Shown here piece by piece: positions 23,819 through 33,822 of a stretch of DNA of 64,000 nucleotides. A model generated the notes under the pieces. That model did not search any database. It was not told the origin of the DNA and saw only the letters and a list, made by a program, of their open reading frames with translations. The DNA lies in contig NZ_BSTD01000003.1 of assembly GCF_030269325.1 (NCBI RefSeq), forward strand, positions 62,001 to 126,000, given 5' to 3'. A program made the position numbers and the translations under genes. The stretch is from Amycolatopsis sp. NBRC 101858 (lineage in GTDB: Bacteria > Actinomycetota > Actinomycetes > Mycobacteriales > Pseudonocardiaceae). Every line of letters begins with the position of its first letter. Within the stretch, counting starts at the first letter, position 1.

Positions 23819-24318
23819 GCGGCGTGGACGCCGCTCTCGGCGAGGGCCTTGATGCCTTCGACCGTCTTCTGCATGTTGCCCTGCAGCTCCCCCAGCCGCA
23901 TCGCGACGATCTCCTCCTCGTGCTCGGGCATCGAGCCGATGATCGTCGTCAGGTTGGACGGGCCGGGGCCGATCTGGGCCCACTGGCGCAGGATCGTGCC
24001 GTCGCCGTCGGGGACGAGCTCGAAGCGCCACGACGCGGCCGGGTTCGTCACGTCCATCACGGCCCACGCGAACAGCCGCCCGGGCTCGTAACCGGTCACG
24101 GTCGAGACCGTCTCCCACTCCCCGGCGACCGGGTGGGAGTTGCGGCCGCGGAACTGCGCGCCCAAGCCGGGCTCGAAGCCCTCGACCCAGCCACCGCCCT
24201 GGAACTCGGTGGAGAAGCGGGCCGGCAGGTCGATGTCCAGCAACCAGGACCAGACCTCGGCCGGCCCCGCGGCGATGCGGACTTCGACCTGCGTCGTAGG
24301 ACAGTCGGAAACCTTCAT
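23815..24318 (-). CDS. SRPBCC-fold protein (polyketide cyclase/START-like)
   Basis: 167 aa. The N-terminus (TTQVEVRIAAGPAEVWSWLLDIDLPARFS) and the order of strands ending in a long C-terminal helix (NMQKTVEGIKALAES) fit the SRPBCC/Bet v1-like fold that binds hydrophobic ligands. Conserved WETVSTVTGYEPGRLFAW and WRFELVPDGDGTILRQW are family-like. The ATG at 24318 gives a standard-length domain; the same frame stays open upstream without support. Roles in this family range from cyclases to lipid carriers, so no reaction is assigned. The 24319-24544 gap is promoter space for both neighbours. Confidence 0.8.
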   Translation of the reverse strand: MKVSDCPTTQVEVRIAAGPAEVWSWLLDIDLPARFSTEFQGGGWVEGFEPGLGAQFRGRNSHPVAGEWETVSTVTGYEPGRLFAWAVMDVTNPAASWRFELVPDGDGTILRQWAQIGPGPSNLTTIIGSMPEHEEEIVAMRLGELQGNMQKTVEGIKALAESGVHAA

Positions 24319-24544
24319 GGCGGACCCCTCGCTCGATGCCGGTGCCTCCGGGTTCGGACCGTAACGTGGCGCCGACCAGCCGGACAACTCGCACGATGCC
24401 CGCGGCCGCGCACGGCAGAGGACGCGCGCGCCACCCGCCGAAAGTCGGAATCTGACCGATTCTGCGCCCGGACAGCCGATTGCCGACCGCAGCCGGTTCT
24501 GTGAGGGTCCCACGGTGGGATCCGAAGCCGGGGAGGGTGCGTCC

Positions 24545-25936
24545 ATGCGCAGACTGTTCACCGCTGTGGCGGCCGTGCTGATGGTGGTGGGCCTGGCGCC
24601 CGCCGCGAGCGCGGCGCCCGACATCACGACCGCGCTGGCGCGGATCCCCGGGCTCACGGTCGTCAAGGAGGACCCGGCGCCGGCCGGGTTCCGGTTCTTC
24701 GAGCTGACCTTCACCCAGCCCGCCGACCACCGCCACCCCGGCGCGGGCACCTTCCAGCAGCGGTTCACCCTGCTGCACCGCGACTTCGCCGCGCCGACGG
24801 TCGCCTTCACCAGCGGCTACAACGTCAGCACCGCGCCGAACCGGTCGGAGCCGACGCAGATCGTCGACGGCAACCAGCTGTCGATGGAGTACCGGTACTT
24901 CACGCCGTCGCGGCCACAGCCGGAGAACTGGGCGAAGCAGCTGACGATCTGGCAGGCCGCCGCGGACGAGCACCGCGCGGTGCAGGCGTTCAAGGCGATC
25001 TACCCGGGCAAGTGGCTGGCCACCGGCGGCAGCAAGGGCGGCATGACCGCGACGTACTTCCGGCGCTTCTTCCCTGACGACGTCGACGCGACGATCCCCT
25101 ACGTCGCGCCCAACGACGTCATCGACCCCGTCGACGTCTACAACCGGTTCCTCTCCCGCGTCGGCAACGACCCGGGCTGCCGGGACGCGCTGAAGGCGAT
25201 CCAGCGTGACGCGCTGAAGCGGCGCGGCGAGCTGGGCGTGATCGCGGCGGCGGATGCGGCTCGTCGTGGACTGACGTTTTCCATCGTCGGCTCGGCCGAC
25301 AAGTCCCTCGAGATCTCGGTGATCGACTCGTACTTCGCGTTCTGGCAGTACCAGAAGCAGGCGGACTGCGCGACAGTGCCCGCGCCGGGAGCACCCGCGG
25401 CCGACGTCTACGCCTGGTACGAAAAGGTCGAGAGCCTCAACACCTACTCCGACCAGGACCTCGAGCCGTTCATCCCGTACTACTACCAGGCGGCCGCGCA
25501 GCTGGGCTCGCCCGAGGCGTACGACGGCTACCTGCGCGACCTGCTGCGTTACCCGGGCGCCGACCAGCCGAAGACGTTCGTGCCGTCGTCGGTCAAGATC
25601 CCGCGCTTCGACTACCTCGCCATGCCGGACATCGACTTCTGGGTGAAGTCCCGCGGCACCCGGCTGCTGTTCGTGTACGGCTCGAACGACCCGTGGGGCG
25701 CCGAGCCGTTCGAGCTGGGCTTCGGCAGCCGCGACTCGTACCGGTACTACGTGCCGGGCGGCAACCACGGGTCGAAGATCGCCCAGCTGCCCGCGGCCGA
25801 CGCCGCCGCGGCGACGGCGACAGTCCGGCGCTGGGCGGGGCTGCCCGCCGCGTCGCCGCTGACCGCTCGCAGCGCGCCGGCCGGGTTCCCGGACTTCGAC
25901 GCCGACCTCACCCTGGCGGCGCGGCCACCGCTGTGA
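24545..25936 (+). CDS. Secreted S28-type tripeptidyl/prolyl aminopeptidase
   Basis: 463 aa. A Sec signal peptide (MRRLFTAVAAVLMVVGLAPAASAA) follows an ATG with GGGAGGG upstream. The mature enzyme resembles the secreted actinomycete S28-like peptidases: F(T/Q)QPADHRHPG, SGYNV, SMEYRYF, the nucleophile S163 in GGSKGGMT, YVAPNDV, and the late SNDPWGAEPF and GGNHGS that carry the acid and histidine. Such enzymes release di- or tripeptides from N-termini outside the cell, supplying amino acids or trimming extracellular proteins. It is monocistronic. Confidence 0.88.
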   Translation: MRRLFTAVAAVLMVVGLAPAASAAPDITTALARIPGLTVVKEDPAPAGFRFFELTFTQPADHRHPGAGTFQQRFTLLHRDFAAPTVAFTSGYNVSTAPNRSEPTQIVDGNQLSMEYRYFTPSRPQPENWAKQLTIWQAAADEHRAVQAFKAIYPGKWLATGGSKGGMTATYFRRFFPDDVDATIPYVAPNDVIDPVDVYNRFLSRVGNDPGCRDALKAIQRDALKRRGELGVIAAADAARRGLTFSIVGSADKSLEISVIDSYFAFWQYQKQADCATVPAPGAPAADVYAWYEKVESLNTYSDQDLEPFIPYYYQAAAQLGSPEAYDGYLRDLLRYPGADQPKTFVPSSVKIPRFDYLAMPDIDFWVKSRGTRLLFVYGSNDPWGAEPFELGFGSRDSYRYYVPGGNHGSKIAQLPAADAAAATATVRRWAGLPAASPLTARSAPAGFPDFDADLTLAARPPL

Positions 25937-25994
25937 CTTCCTCGGGCCGGGCGTAGTCTCACGGCACCTTGACGGCCCGGCCTGAGGAGGCGGC

Positions 25995-26384
25995 ATGCCT
26001 CGTCCCGTCCACTTCGAGATCCACGCGGGCGACCCCGAACGCGCGGTGGCCTTCTACACGGCGGTGTTCGGCTGGAAGTTCGAACGCTGGGGCGACATCC
26101 CGTACTGGGTGATCACGACCGGAGAGGGCAACGGCATCGACGGCGGGCTGGTCCCCCGAGTCGGCCCGGCCCCCGAGGAGACGGCGCCGGTCCACGGATT
26201 CGTGAACACGATCGCCGTGACCGACCTCGACCAGTCACTCGACGCGGTGATCGACGCGGGCGGAACACTGGCGCTGCCGAAGAACCCGGTCCCGGGAGTC
26301 GGCTGGCTGGCGTACGTCAAGGACACGGAGGGCAACATCTTCGGCATGCTGCAGCCGGACGCGGAGGCCCCGGCACCGAGCTAG
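25995..26384 (+). CDS. VOC-family protein (glyoxalase/bleomycin-resistance fold)
   Basis: 129 aa. The two beta-alpha-beta-beta-beta modules of the vicinal oxygen chelate fold are visible: VHFEIHAGDPERAVAFYTAVFGW and VNTIAVTDLDQSLDAVIDAGG, ending DTEGNIFGMLQPD. Candidate metal ligands are H6, and E in EGNIFG. A GAGGAGG Shine-Dalgarno precedes the ATG. Family members include glyoxalases and antibiotic-binding proteins; this DUF-like branch (YITTGEGNGIDGG-like region) has no defined substrate. Its end overlaps the convergent MmcQ/YjbR gene by four bases. Confidence 0.85.
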   Translation: MPRPVHFEIHAGDPERAVAFYTAVFGWKFERWGDIPYWVITTGEGNGIDGGLVPRVGPAPEETAPVHGFVNTIAVTDLDQSLDAVIDAGGTLALPKNPVPGVGWLAYVKDTEGNIFGMLQPDAEAPAPS

Positions 26385-26728
26385 GGCCGTTTCGCCCGGG
26401 GCAGCCGCCGGACGACGTCGTCATAGGAGGCGTCGATGAGCTCTTCGAGCTCGGCATCGGGAACGCCGCCACCGAGCAGGACGCGGTTCCAGCCGTACCG
26501 GCCGAGATAGTCCATGACGGTGACGGACTCCGGATAGCGCTCCCGAACCTCGGCAGCTTCGTCCTTCGTGGAGCCGCACTTGACGGCGACACTGCCGGGT
26601 TCGTCCTGCCCGATGAAGGCGAAGCCTTTACCCCCGACCTTCGCGACGAGCACATGATCACCGAAGGGGTAGGTCTCCTCGGCCCCGGCCTTCCCGAGGC
26701 AGTAGGCGACAACGGCTTCGACGTTCAC
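26381..26728 (-). CDS. MmcQ/YjbR-family protein
   Basis: 115 aa from the GTG at 26728, preceded by GGGGAGAG. The CyaY-like MmcQ/YjbR fold is shown by EAVVAYCLGKAGAEETYPFGDHVLVAKVGGKGFAF, then VAVKCG and the closing YGWNRVLLGGGVPDAELEELIDASYDDV. The family is widespread, often called DNA-binding on weak evidence, and its role is unknown. The 144 bp between its start and the end of uvrB are rich in CCGGCC runs and hold no gene I can support. Confidence 0.82.
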   Translation of the reverse strand: MNVEAVVAYCLGKAGAEETYPFGDHVLVAKVGGKGFAFIGQDEPGSVAVKCGSTKDEAAEVRERYPESVTVMDYLGRYGWNRVLLGGGVPDAELEELIDASYDDVVRRLPRAKRP

Positions 26729-26872
26729 AACTCTCCCCTCCGCACGATCAAGCCATCCGGCAGCCGGCCGCACCGCCGAGCACGACGGCACCGCCCCGTC
26801 CCCTCGGCCGCCCCCGGCCCCCGGCCTTCCTCTCGGCCGCCCCGGCCCCCGGCCGGCGCCGCCCCCTCTCGC

Positions 26873-29029
<2,157 letters not shown>

Positions 29030-29075
29030 GTCGACCAGAGTAAGCCGACCCACCGACAATTTCCGTCGGGCCTGG

Positions 29076-29681
29076 TCAGCGGGGCCGGAACACCGTGACG
29101 GAGGTGACTTCGCCGCCGGTCACGGCGCAGTGCAGGACGGCGCCGGGCACGGGCTCGTCCCCGAAGCACGAGACCAGCACCCGGTCGGGTCCGGTCGCCT
29201 GGACCTCGGTGCGCGGGAACTCCCCGAGCACTTCGGCGACCTCGGCCCGGGGTTCGGTCAGGTAGGCCAGCACGACCTCGCGCGGTGACGGCGGCGGCGG
29301 GATCGGGAGGCCGTGGCCTTCGAAGAGGCGGTTCAGCTGGTCGGCGGCGGAAACCGCACGCGGGAACCCGGCGAACGCCGCCGTCTGGACGACGACTTCG
29401 CAGACCTCGGCGGGCGACAGTCCCGAGGCGAGGCCGGTGCGGAGGTGGACGCTCAGCGGCGGCCCGACCATCCCCGCCGCGACGATCGCCGCCAGGGTGG
29501 CCGCCTCCCGCGTCCGGGGGTCCAGGGCCGGGCGTTCGTGCAGGTGGCCGTAGACAGTGCCGACCGCCAGCTCACCCAGCGCCGGGACGGTGGCGAACAA
29601 CGCGTCGAGCCGCTTCGCACCGTCCTCGACCAGCTCGGCGAACGTCTCGCGGCCCCGGTCGTACAGGTCGTCCATCGTCAT
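29076..29681 (-). CDS. Carboxymuconolactone decarboxylase-like protein
   Basis: 201 aa. Residues about 20-125 form the all-alpha CMD/AhpD-like domain (LAVGTVYGHLHERPALDPRTREAATLA, SVHLRTGLASGLSPAEVCEVVVQTAAFAGFPRAVSAADQL). It has the histidine but not the CxxC pair of AhpD peroxidases, so it resembles the gamma-carboxymuconolactone decarboxylase branch. The C-terminal 70 residues (VVLAYLTEPRAEV...CAVTGGEVTSVTVFRP) form an SnoaL/NTF2-like tail, an uncommon combination. The gene starts 12 bp after the DUF5685 stop and probably shares its message. Reaction unknown. Confidence 0.78.
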   Translation of the reverse strand: MTMDDLYDRGRETFAELVEDGAKRLDALFATVPALGELAVGTVYGHLHERPALDPRTREAATLAAIVAAGMVGPPLSVHLRTGLASGLSPAEVCEVVVQTAAFAGFPRAVSAADQLNRLFEGHGLPIPPPPSPREVVLAYLTEPRAEVAEVLGEFPRTEVQATGPDRVLVSCFGDEPVPGAVLHCAVTGGEVTSVTVFRPR

Positions 29682-29693
29682 CGCGTTCCCCCT

Positions 29694-31421
29694 TCAGCAA
29701 CTGCAGTCACAGCAGTCGCAGCAACCGCAATCGCAGTCACAGCCGCCGCAGTCGCAACCCCCGGTCGTGTGCGGTTTCCCGCTCCACGGTCCAGGGTAGG
29801 GATCGCGGCAGCAGAACTGGCAGGTGCAGCACATGTAGGGAGTGAGGGCGCAGCCGAGGAAGAAGTTCCGCTTCTTCGGCGGGACGGCGAACTTCGGGTA
29901 CCAGAGCCCGCCACCCTTGCCGTCGAGCGGCTCAGGACCGCCGGAATCGCCCGGTCCGCCGGGGCCGCCCGGGCCGCCGGGGCCTCCAGGTCCGCCGGGA
30001 CCTCCCGGCCCTCCTGGGCCACCCGGCCCGCCGGGACCCCGGCCGCCGGGCGCACCCGGCGGCGGAACGGGCCCCGGCGGCGGAAAGCCTTGCGGCCCAC
30101 CTGCTCCCGGAGCGCCCGGGGGTTGGTGCGGGTACTGCTGAGGAGCGGGCCCCCGGCCGATCCACCCCGGCGGCGGCTGCTGCGGGTGCTGCGGAGGCGT
30201 GGGCCCTGGCCCGATCCACCCGGGCGGCGGCTGCTGCCCGGCGAGACCACCCGGCCCCTGTTCGCCGGCCGCGAACGCCGAGCCGCCGGCGGCCGAGCCG
30301 CCACCGGATGCCGGGCCGTGCTCGAAGCCCGATCCGGCGGCGGCCGAGCCGCCACCAGAGGTCAGGTCATGCCCGAAGCCCCAACTGCCATCCGCCGCCG
30401 AACCGCCGCCGGATGCCGGGCCGTGCAGGAAGCCCGGGCCAGTGGCCGCCGAGCCACCACCAGACGCCGGGCCGTGCCCGGAGTCCGGGCCGCTGGCCGC
30501 CCAGCCACCACCGGGAGCCAAGCCCGGGCCGCCGCCGGTCGGCGAACCAGCGCCGTGGACGTGCGCCGAACCGTGGCCGAAAGCCCGCCGTACCGCTTGG
30601 CGCAGCTCGTGGACCAGCAGTGCGTGGACCAGCCCCGGCTGTGCGAACTCCGCTTCCCGCAGCGCCAACTCCACCCCGAGCACCGCGTCGTCGCACAACC
30701 GGCGGGCCTCGGCCAAGGAAGTTCCCGTGGCCCGCAACGGGTTCCACGCACCCGCCGCCGCGTCCGCCGCGTGGTCCTCGACCGCGTCCAGCAGGTGCGC
30801 CACCCGGCCGAACAGCCGGCCCGCCTCCGCCAGCGGGGCCACGTTGCCGGGGCGCCCGGCCAGCTCCGCCGTCCGCGCGAAGGCCGCCGAGGTGGCCAGC
30901 TCCGCGGGCTCGGTCGCGACAAGCGCCGAGTCACCGAGGCGCACAGAATGCTCCAGCGAACCCTGCCGGGAGACCGCCTCCACCAGCACCGACGTGTCGA
31001 ACCCGACCCGGCCGCCGGTGCTGCTGCCCTGCGAAGTCCATCGGGCCGCGACCCGCCGGGCGGCCATCGCCACCGGGCGCCTGCCGAACGCGCCGTCGCG
31101 GTCCTCGACGTGGTCGTCCACCTTCGCCGCGGCCAGCACCAGCGACACCGCCGCCGCGAGCTGGGCACCCTCGCCGCGCGCCACCGATGCCGTCCGCATC
31201 CCCCGCAAGGGGCATGGCCCGGCGGCCCGGCGACCGTCCGCGCGGGGCGTCTGCGCCTCGACCAGCGCCGAGATGATCAGCCCGTCGTAGTTCGTGACGA
31301 CGCGGGCGAGCTGCCCGTGCTCGTCGCGCAAAGTGAGGCACAGCCCGCAAAGATGGGCGAGCCAGTCCGCGTGCAGGCTTTCGGACAGCCGGTGCCGGCA
31401 CGGCCTGATGATCCCGAACAT
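29694..31421 (-). CDS. DUF5685-family protein with collagen-like linker and Cys-rich tail
   Basis: 575 aa. Residues 1 to about 300 are the DUF5685 domain: MFGIIRPCRHRLSESLHADW, AHLCGLCLTLRDEHGQ, VTNYDGLIISAL and helical segments, with paired cysteines that could bind metal. About 305-395 hold five variants of a GHGPASGGGSAA repeat, then two PPPGWIG(P/R)GP segments, then an uninterrupted run of Gly-Pro-Gly triplets (about 455-490). The tail has six cysteines in GCALTPYMCCTCQFCCRD and eleven in its last 20 residues, alternating with Asp and Gly. There is no signal peptide. The tail could bind metal like a metallothionein. Function is unknown. It is transcribed with the CMD-like gene. Confidence 0.82.
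   Translation of the reverse strand: MFGIIRPCRHRLSESLHADWLAHLCGLCLTLRDEHGQLARVVTNYDGLIISALVEAQTPRADGRRAAGPCPLRGMRTASVARGEGAQLAAAVSLVLAAAKVDDHVEDRDGAFGRRPVAMAARRVAARWTSQGSSTGGRVGFDTSVLVEAVSRQGSLEHSVRLGDSALVATEPAELATSAAFARTAELAGRPGNVAPLAEAGRLFGRVAHLLDAVEDHAADAAAGAWNPLRATGTSLAEARRLCDDAVLGVELALREAEFAQPGLVHALLVHELRQAVRRAFGHGSAHVHGAGSPTGGGPGLAPGGGWAASGPDSGHGPASGGGSAATGPGFLHGPASGGGSAADGSWGFGHDLTSGGGSAAAGSGFEHGPASGGGSAAGGSAFAAGEQGPGGLAGQQPPPGWIGPGPTPPQHPQQPPPGWIGRGPAPQQYPHQPPGAPGAGGPQGFPPPGPVPPPGAPGGRGPGGPGGPGGPGGPGGPGGPGGPGGPGGPGDSGGPEPLDGKGGGLWYPKFAVPPKKRNFFLGCALTPYMCCTCQFCCRDPYPGPWSGKPHTTGGCDCGGCDCDCGCCDCCDCSC
29950..30041 (-). repeat. Collagen-like Gly-Pro-Gly codon repeat
   Basis: A 9-bp period of GGN-CCN-GGN codons with synonymous third-base changes, encoding about ten Gly-Pro-Gly units. 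The varied third bases argue that the peptide, not the DNA, is under selection. Confidence 0.85.
30296..30520 (-). repeat. GHGPASGGGSAA-type linker repeat, about five copies
   Basis: Imperfect repeats of 42-60 bp encode Gly/Ser/Ala-rich units in the linker of the DUF5685 protein. Spacing and sequence vary, so copy number may differ between strains. Confidence 0.75.
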
Positions 31422-31526
31422 CCCCAGTCCCCTCGGCTCCCCCTGATCGTCGGCGCACTTTAGCCCGAACGTGTGGCCCGCGCGTCGCGTGTACGCGATT
31501 CGTGACCTGCCCGGCAGGATGACCGC

Positions 31527-32045
31527 ATGGCTGACCTGCACCCGCCGAAGGTCGAGATCTTCGACCCCGCCGAGCGGGCGAACACCGACCCGAAGGGCAT
31601 CCGCCGGGAGGTCGACGAATACCGCGAAGAGCCGTTCGGCCTCTACCTCGCGCGCCCCACCCCCGGCCGCGCCCAGTTCCACTACCTCGAGTCGTGGCTG
31701 GTGCCCGGGCTCGGCCTGCGGTTCACCGACTTCTGGTTCTCGCCGGGCCACGAACGCGACCAGGACTTCTACCTCGACGTCGTCCGCGTCCGCCGCGACG
31801 GCCCGCGCTGGGTCGCCACCGACCTCTACGTCGACCTGGTGCTCAAGGACAAGCTGTCGCTGCGGGTGATCGACACCGACGAGCTCCTCGAAGCCCACGC
31901 CGCCGGTCTCGTCACCGCGGAAGACGCGCAGTTCGCGCTCGAGACCACCTACGCCGCGGTGGAAGGGCTGGCCGCGCACGGCTACGACCTCGCCGCCTGG
32001 CTGTCCACGAAGGACATCGCGCTGACCTGGCGGCGCCACCCGTAG
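31527..32045 (+). CDS. DUF402-domain protein
   Basis: 172 aa. The DUF402 barrel is recognisable in FHYLESWLVPGLGLRFTDFWFSPGH, DQDFYLDVVRVRRDGPRWVATDLYVDLVL and the helix VIDTDELLEAHAAGLVTAEDAQFALET. Relatives include FomD, a nucleotidyl-phosphonate hydrolase of fosfomycin biosynthesis, and nucleoside tri/diphosphatases of firmicutes; the conserved aspartates of DLYVDLVLKD and of VIDTDEL fit metal binding. No pathway context is visible, so I infer only a phosphohydrolase-like role. It diverges from the DUF5685 gene and ends at a hairpin. Confidence 0.78.
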   Translation: MADLHPPKVEIFDPAERANTDPKGIRREVDEYREEPFGLYLARPTPGRAQFHYLESWLVPGLGLRFTDFWFSPGHERDQDFYLDVVRVRRDGPRWVATDLYVDLVLKDKLSLRVIDTDELLEAHAAGLVTAEDAQFALETTYAAVEGLAAHGYDLAAWLSTKDIALTWRRHP

Positions 32046-32053
32046 GACCCGCC

Positions 32054-32075
32054 GCATCCTCCGAACGGGGGATGC
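32054..32075 (+). terminator. Hairpin after the DUF402 gene
   Basis: GCATCCTCC (32054-32062) and GGGGGATGC (32067-32075) form a 9-bp stem with one G-U pair and a GAAC loop, nine bases after the stop codon. Confidence 0.6.
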
Positions 32076-32120
32076 GCCGCGGACCGTTCTGATGACGCGC
32101 CGGAGCGGGCCACCGCGGGA

Positions 32121-32149
32121 TTCTCGATCTGTCGGAAACGGATCGAGAA
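32121..32149 (+). promoter_or_regulatory. Inverted repeat ahead of the ABC/GT39/two-component cluster
   Basis: TTCTCGATC (32121-32129) and GATCGAGAA (32141-32149) are perfect 9-bp arms around an 11-nt spacer, ending 13 bp before the first ATG. It may be an operator for the cluster or an RNA hairpin bordering the ribosome-binding site (AAGGGGG). Confidence 0.5.
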
Positions 32150-32162
32150 GGGGGACGGCGCC

Positions 32163-33068
32163 ATGCCGGTCATCGAGGTCGAGCACCTCCACAAGCGGTA
32201 CGGGGACAAGGTCGCGGTCGACGACGTGTCCTTCACCGTCGAGCGCGGCGAGATCTTCGGGATCCTCGGCCCCAACGGCGCGGGCAAGACCACGACCGTC
32301 GAGTGCCTGGAGGGCCTGCGGACGCCGGACGGCGGCCGGCTGGCGGTGCTCGGCCTCGACCCGCGCCGCGACCGGGCCGAGCTGCGCCAGCGCGTCGGCG
32401 TCCAGCTCCAGGAAGGCCGGCTGCAGGACAAGCTGCGGGTCGGCGAGCTGCTCGACCTCTACGCCGCCTTCTACCGCACGCCGGCGGACCCGGACACGTT
32501 GCTCGCCACGCTCGGGCTCACCGAACACCGCGACAAGGCGTACAAGAAGCTCTCCGGCGGCCAGCAGCAGCGGCTGTCCATCGCGCTCGCGCTGATCGGC
32601 AGCCCGGAGCTGGCGGTGCTCGACGAGCTGACCACCGGCCTCGACCCGCAGGCCCGCCGCGACACCTGGGACCTGATCGAGGCCGTACGCGCCCAGGGCG
32701 TGACGATCCTGCTGGTCACGCACTTCATGGCGGAAGCCGAACGCCTCTGCGACCGGATCGCGGTGATCGACGCCGGCCGCGTCGTCGCGATCGACTCACC
32801 GGCCGGGCTGGTCGCGCGGGTGGCCGAGGACCAGGTCGTGCGGTTCCGGCCGTCGGCCCCGCTCGACCCCGGCGTGTTCGAGGCGCTGCCGGAGGTCCGG
32901 AAGGCCGAGCGGCAGGGCGACCGTCTCGTGGTCAGCGGCGGCGGGAACGTGCTGCACGCGGTGACGTCGCTGCTCGCCCGGCTCGACGTGATCGCCGGGG
33001 ACCTGCGCGTCGAGCAGGCCGGCCTCGACGACGCCTTCGTCGCGCTCACCGGCCGCCGGCCGGAGTGA
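32163..33068 (+). CDS. ABC transporter ATP-binding protein (DrrA-like)
   Basis: 301 aa. All ABC motifs are intact: Walker A GPNGAGKT (36-43), Q-loop VGVQLQEGRL, signature KLSGGQQQRL, Walker B LAVLDELTTGLD with E replaced by L-T order typical of this branch, and VTHFMAEAE. The C-terminal 80 residues are the small domain found in drug-export ATPases. Together with the permease 10 bp downstream it forms an ABC-2 exporter, perhaps for an antibiotic or lipid. It is the first gene of a six-gene cluster that ends in a two-component system, which probably controls it. Confidence 0.92.
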   Translation: MPVIEVEHLHKRYGDKVAVDDVSFTVERGEIFGILGPNGAGKTTTVECLEGLRTPDGGRLAVLGLDPRRDRAELRQRVGVQLQEGRLQDKLRVGELLDLYAAFYRTPADPDTLLATLGLTEHRDKAYKKLSGGQQQRLSIALALIGSPELAVLDELTTGLDPQARRDTWDLIEAVRAQGVTILLVTHFMAEAERLCDRIAVIDAGRVVAIDSPAGLVARVAEDQVVRFRPSAPLDPGVFEALPEVRKAERQGDRLVVSGGGNVLHAVTSLLARLDVIAGDLRVEQAGLDDAFVALTGRRPE

Positions 33069-33078
33069 AGGGGAAACC

Positions 33079-33822
33079 ATGTCCGTCCTGACCAAGCTGA
33101 CCACCGCCGAGGCCAAGGTGTTCCTGCGCGACCCGGGCGCCCCGGCCGTCGTCGTCGGCATCCCGCTCGCGTTGCTGCTGGTGTTCGGGCTCATGCCCGG
33201 CGCGAACCAACCGGACCCCAAGTACGGCGGCCACAGCGCACTGGCCACGGTGATCGCGCCGATGGCCGTCACCATCCTGCTGGCCATGCTCGCGCTCACG
33301 CTGTTCCCGAACGCGATGGCCACCTATCGCGAAAAGGGCCTGCTGAAACGGCTTTCCGCGAGCCCGGTGCCGCCGAGCCGGCTGCTCACCGCGCAGCTGC
33401 TGGTGAACCTGGCCGCGGCCGTCGTCGTGGTCCTGCTCATCGCGGGCGTCGGCGGGCTCGTGCTCGGCATCCCGTTGCCGGACAACCCGGGCGGCTTCCT
33501 GCTCTCGATCGTCCTCGGCGCGCTCGCGCTGTTCTCGGTCGGCCTGCTCGTGGCGGCCCTGGCGCCGACCGGTCGCGCGGCGAGCGGCATCGGCAGCGCG
33601 CTGTTCTTCCCGATGCTGGCGCTGGGCGGGGTCTGGGTGCCGAAGGAGCAGCTGCCGGTCTTCCTGCAGCACGTCGCCGACGTCCTGCCGCTCGGGGCGA
33701 CGCTCAACGCGCTGCGCGCCACCTGGGCCGGCGACGCCCCGGAACTGCTGCAGCTCGGCGCGATGGCGGCCTTCGCCGTCGGCTGCACCACGATCGCGGT
33801 GAAGGTGTTCCGATGGGAGTGA
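33079..33822 (+). CDS. ABC-2-type permease
   Basis: 247 aa with six membrane helices. The ABC-2 signature is clear: FLRDPGAPAVVVGIPLALLLVFG, then ATYREKGLLKRLSASPVPPSRLL between helices and ALGGVWVPKEQLP before the last. It pairs with the ATPase upstream and overlaps the next gene by ten bases, so the glycosyltransferase-like gene is translated with it. Cargo is unknown; close relatives are drug and lipid exporters. Confidence 0.9.
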   Translation: MSVLTKLTTAEAKVFLRDPGAPAVVVGIPLALLLVFGLMPGANQPDPKYGGHSALATVIAPMAVTILLAMLALTLFPNAMATYREKGLLKRLSASPVPPSRLLTAQLLVNLAAAVVVVLLIAGVGGLVLGIPLPDNPGGFLLSIVLGALALFSVGLLVAALAPTGRAASGIGSALFFPMLALGGVWVPKEQLPVFLQHVADVLPLGATLNALRATWAGDAPELLQLGAMAAFAVGCTTIAVKVFRWE

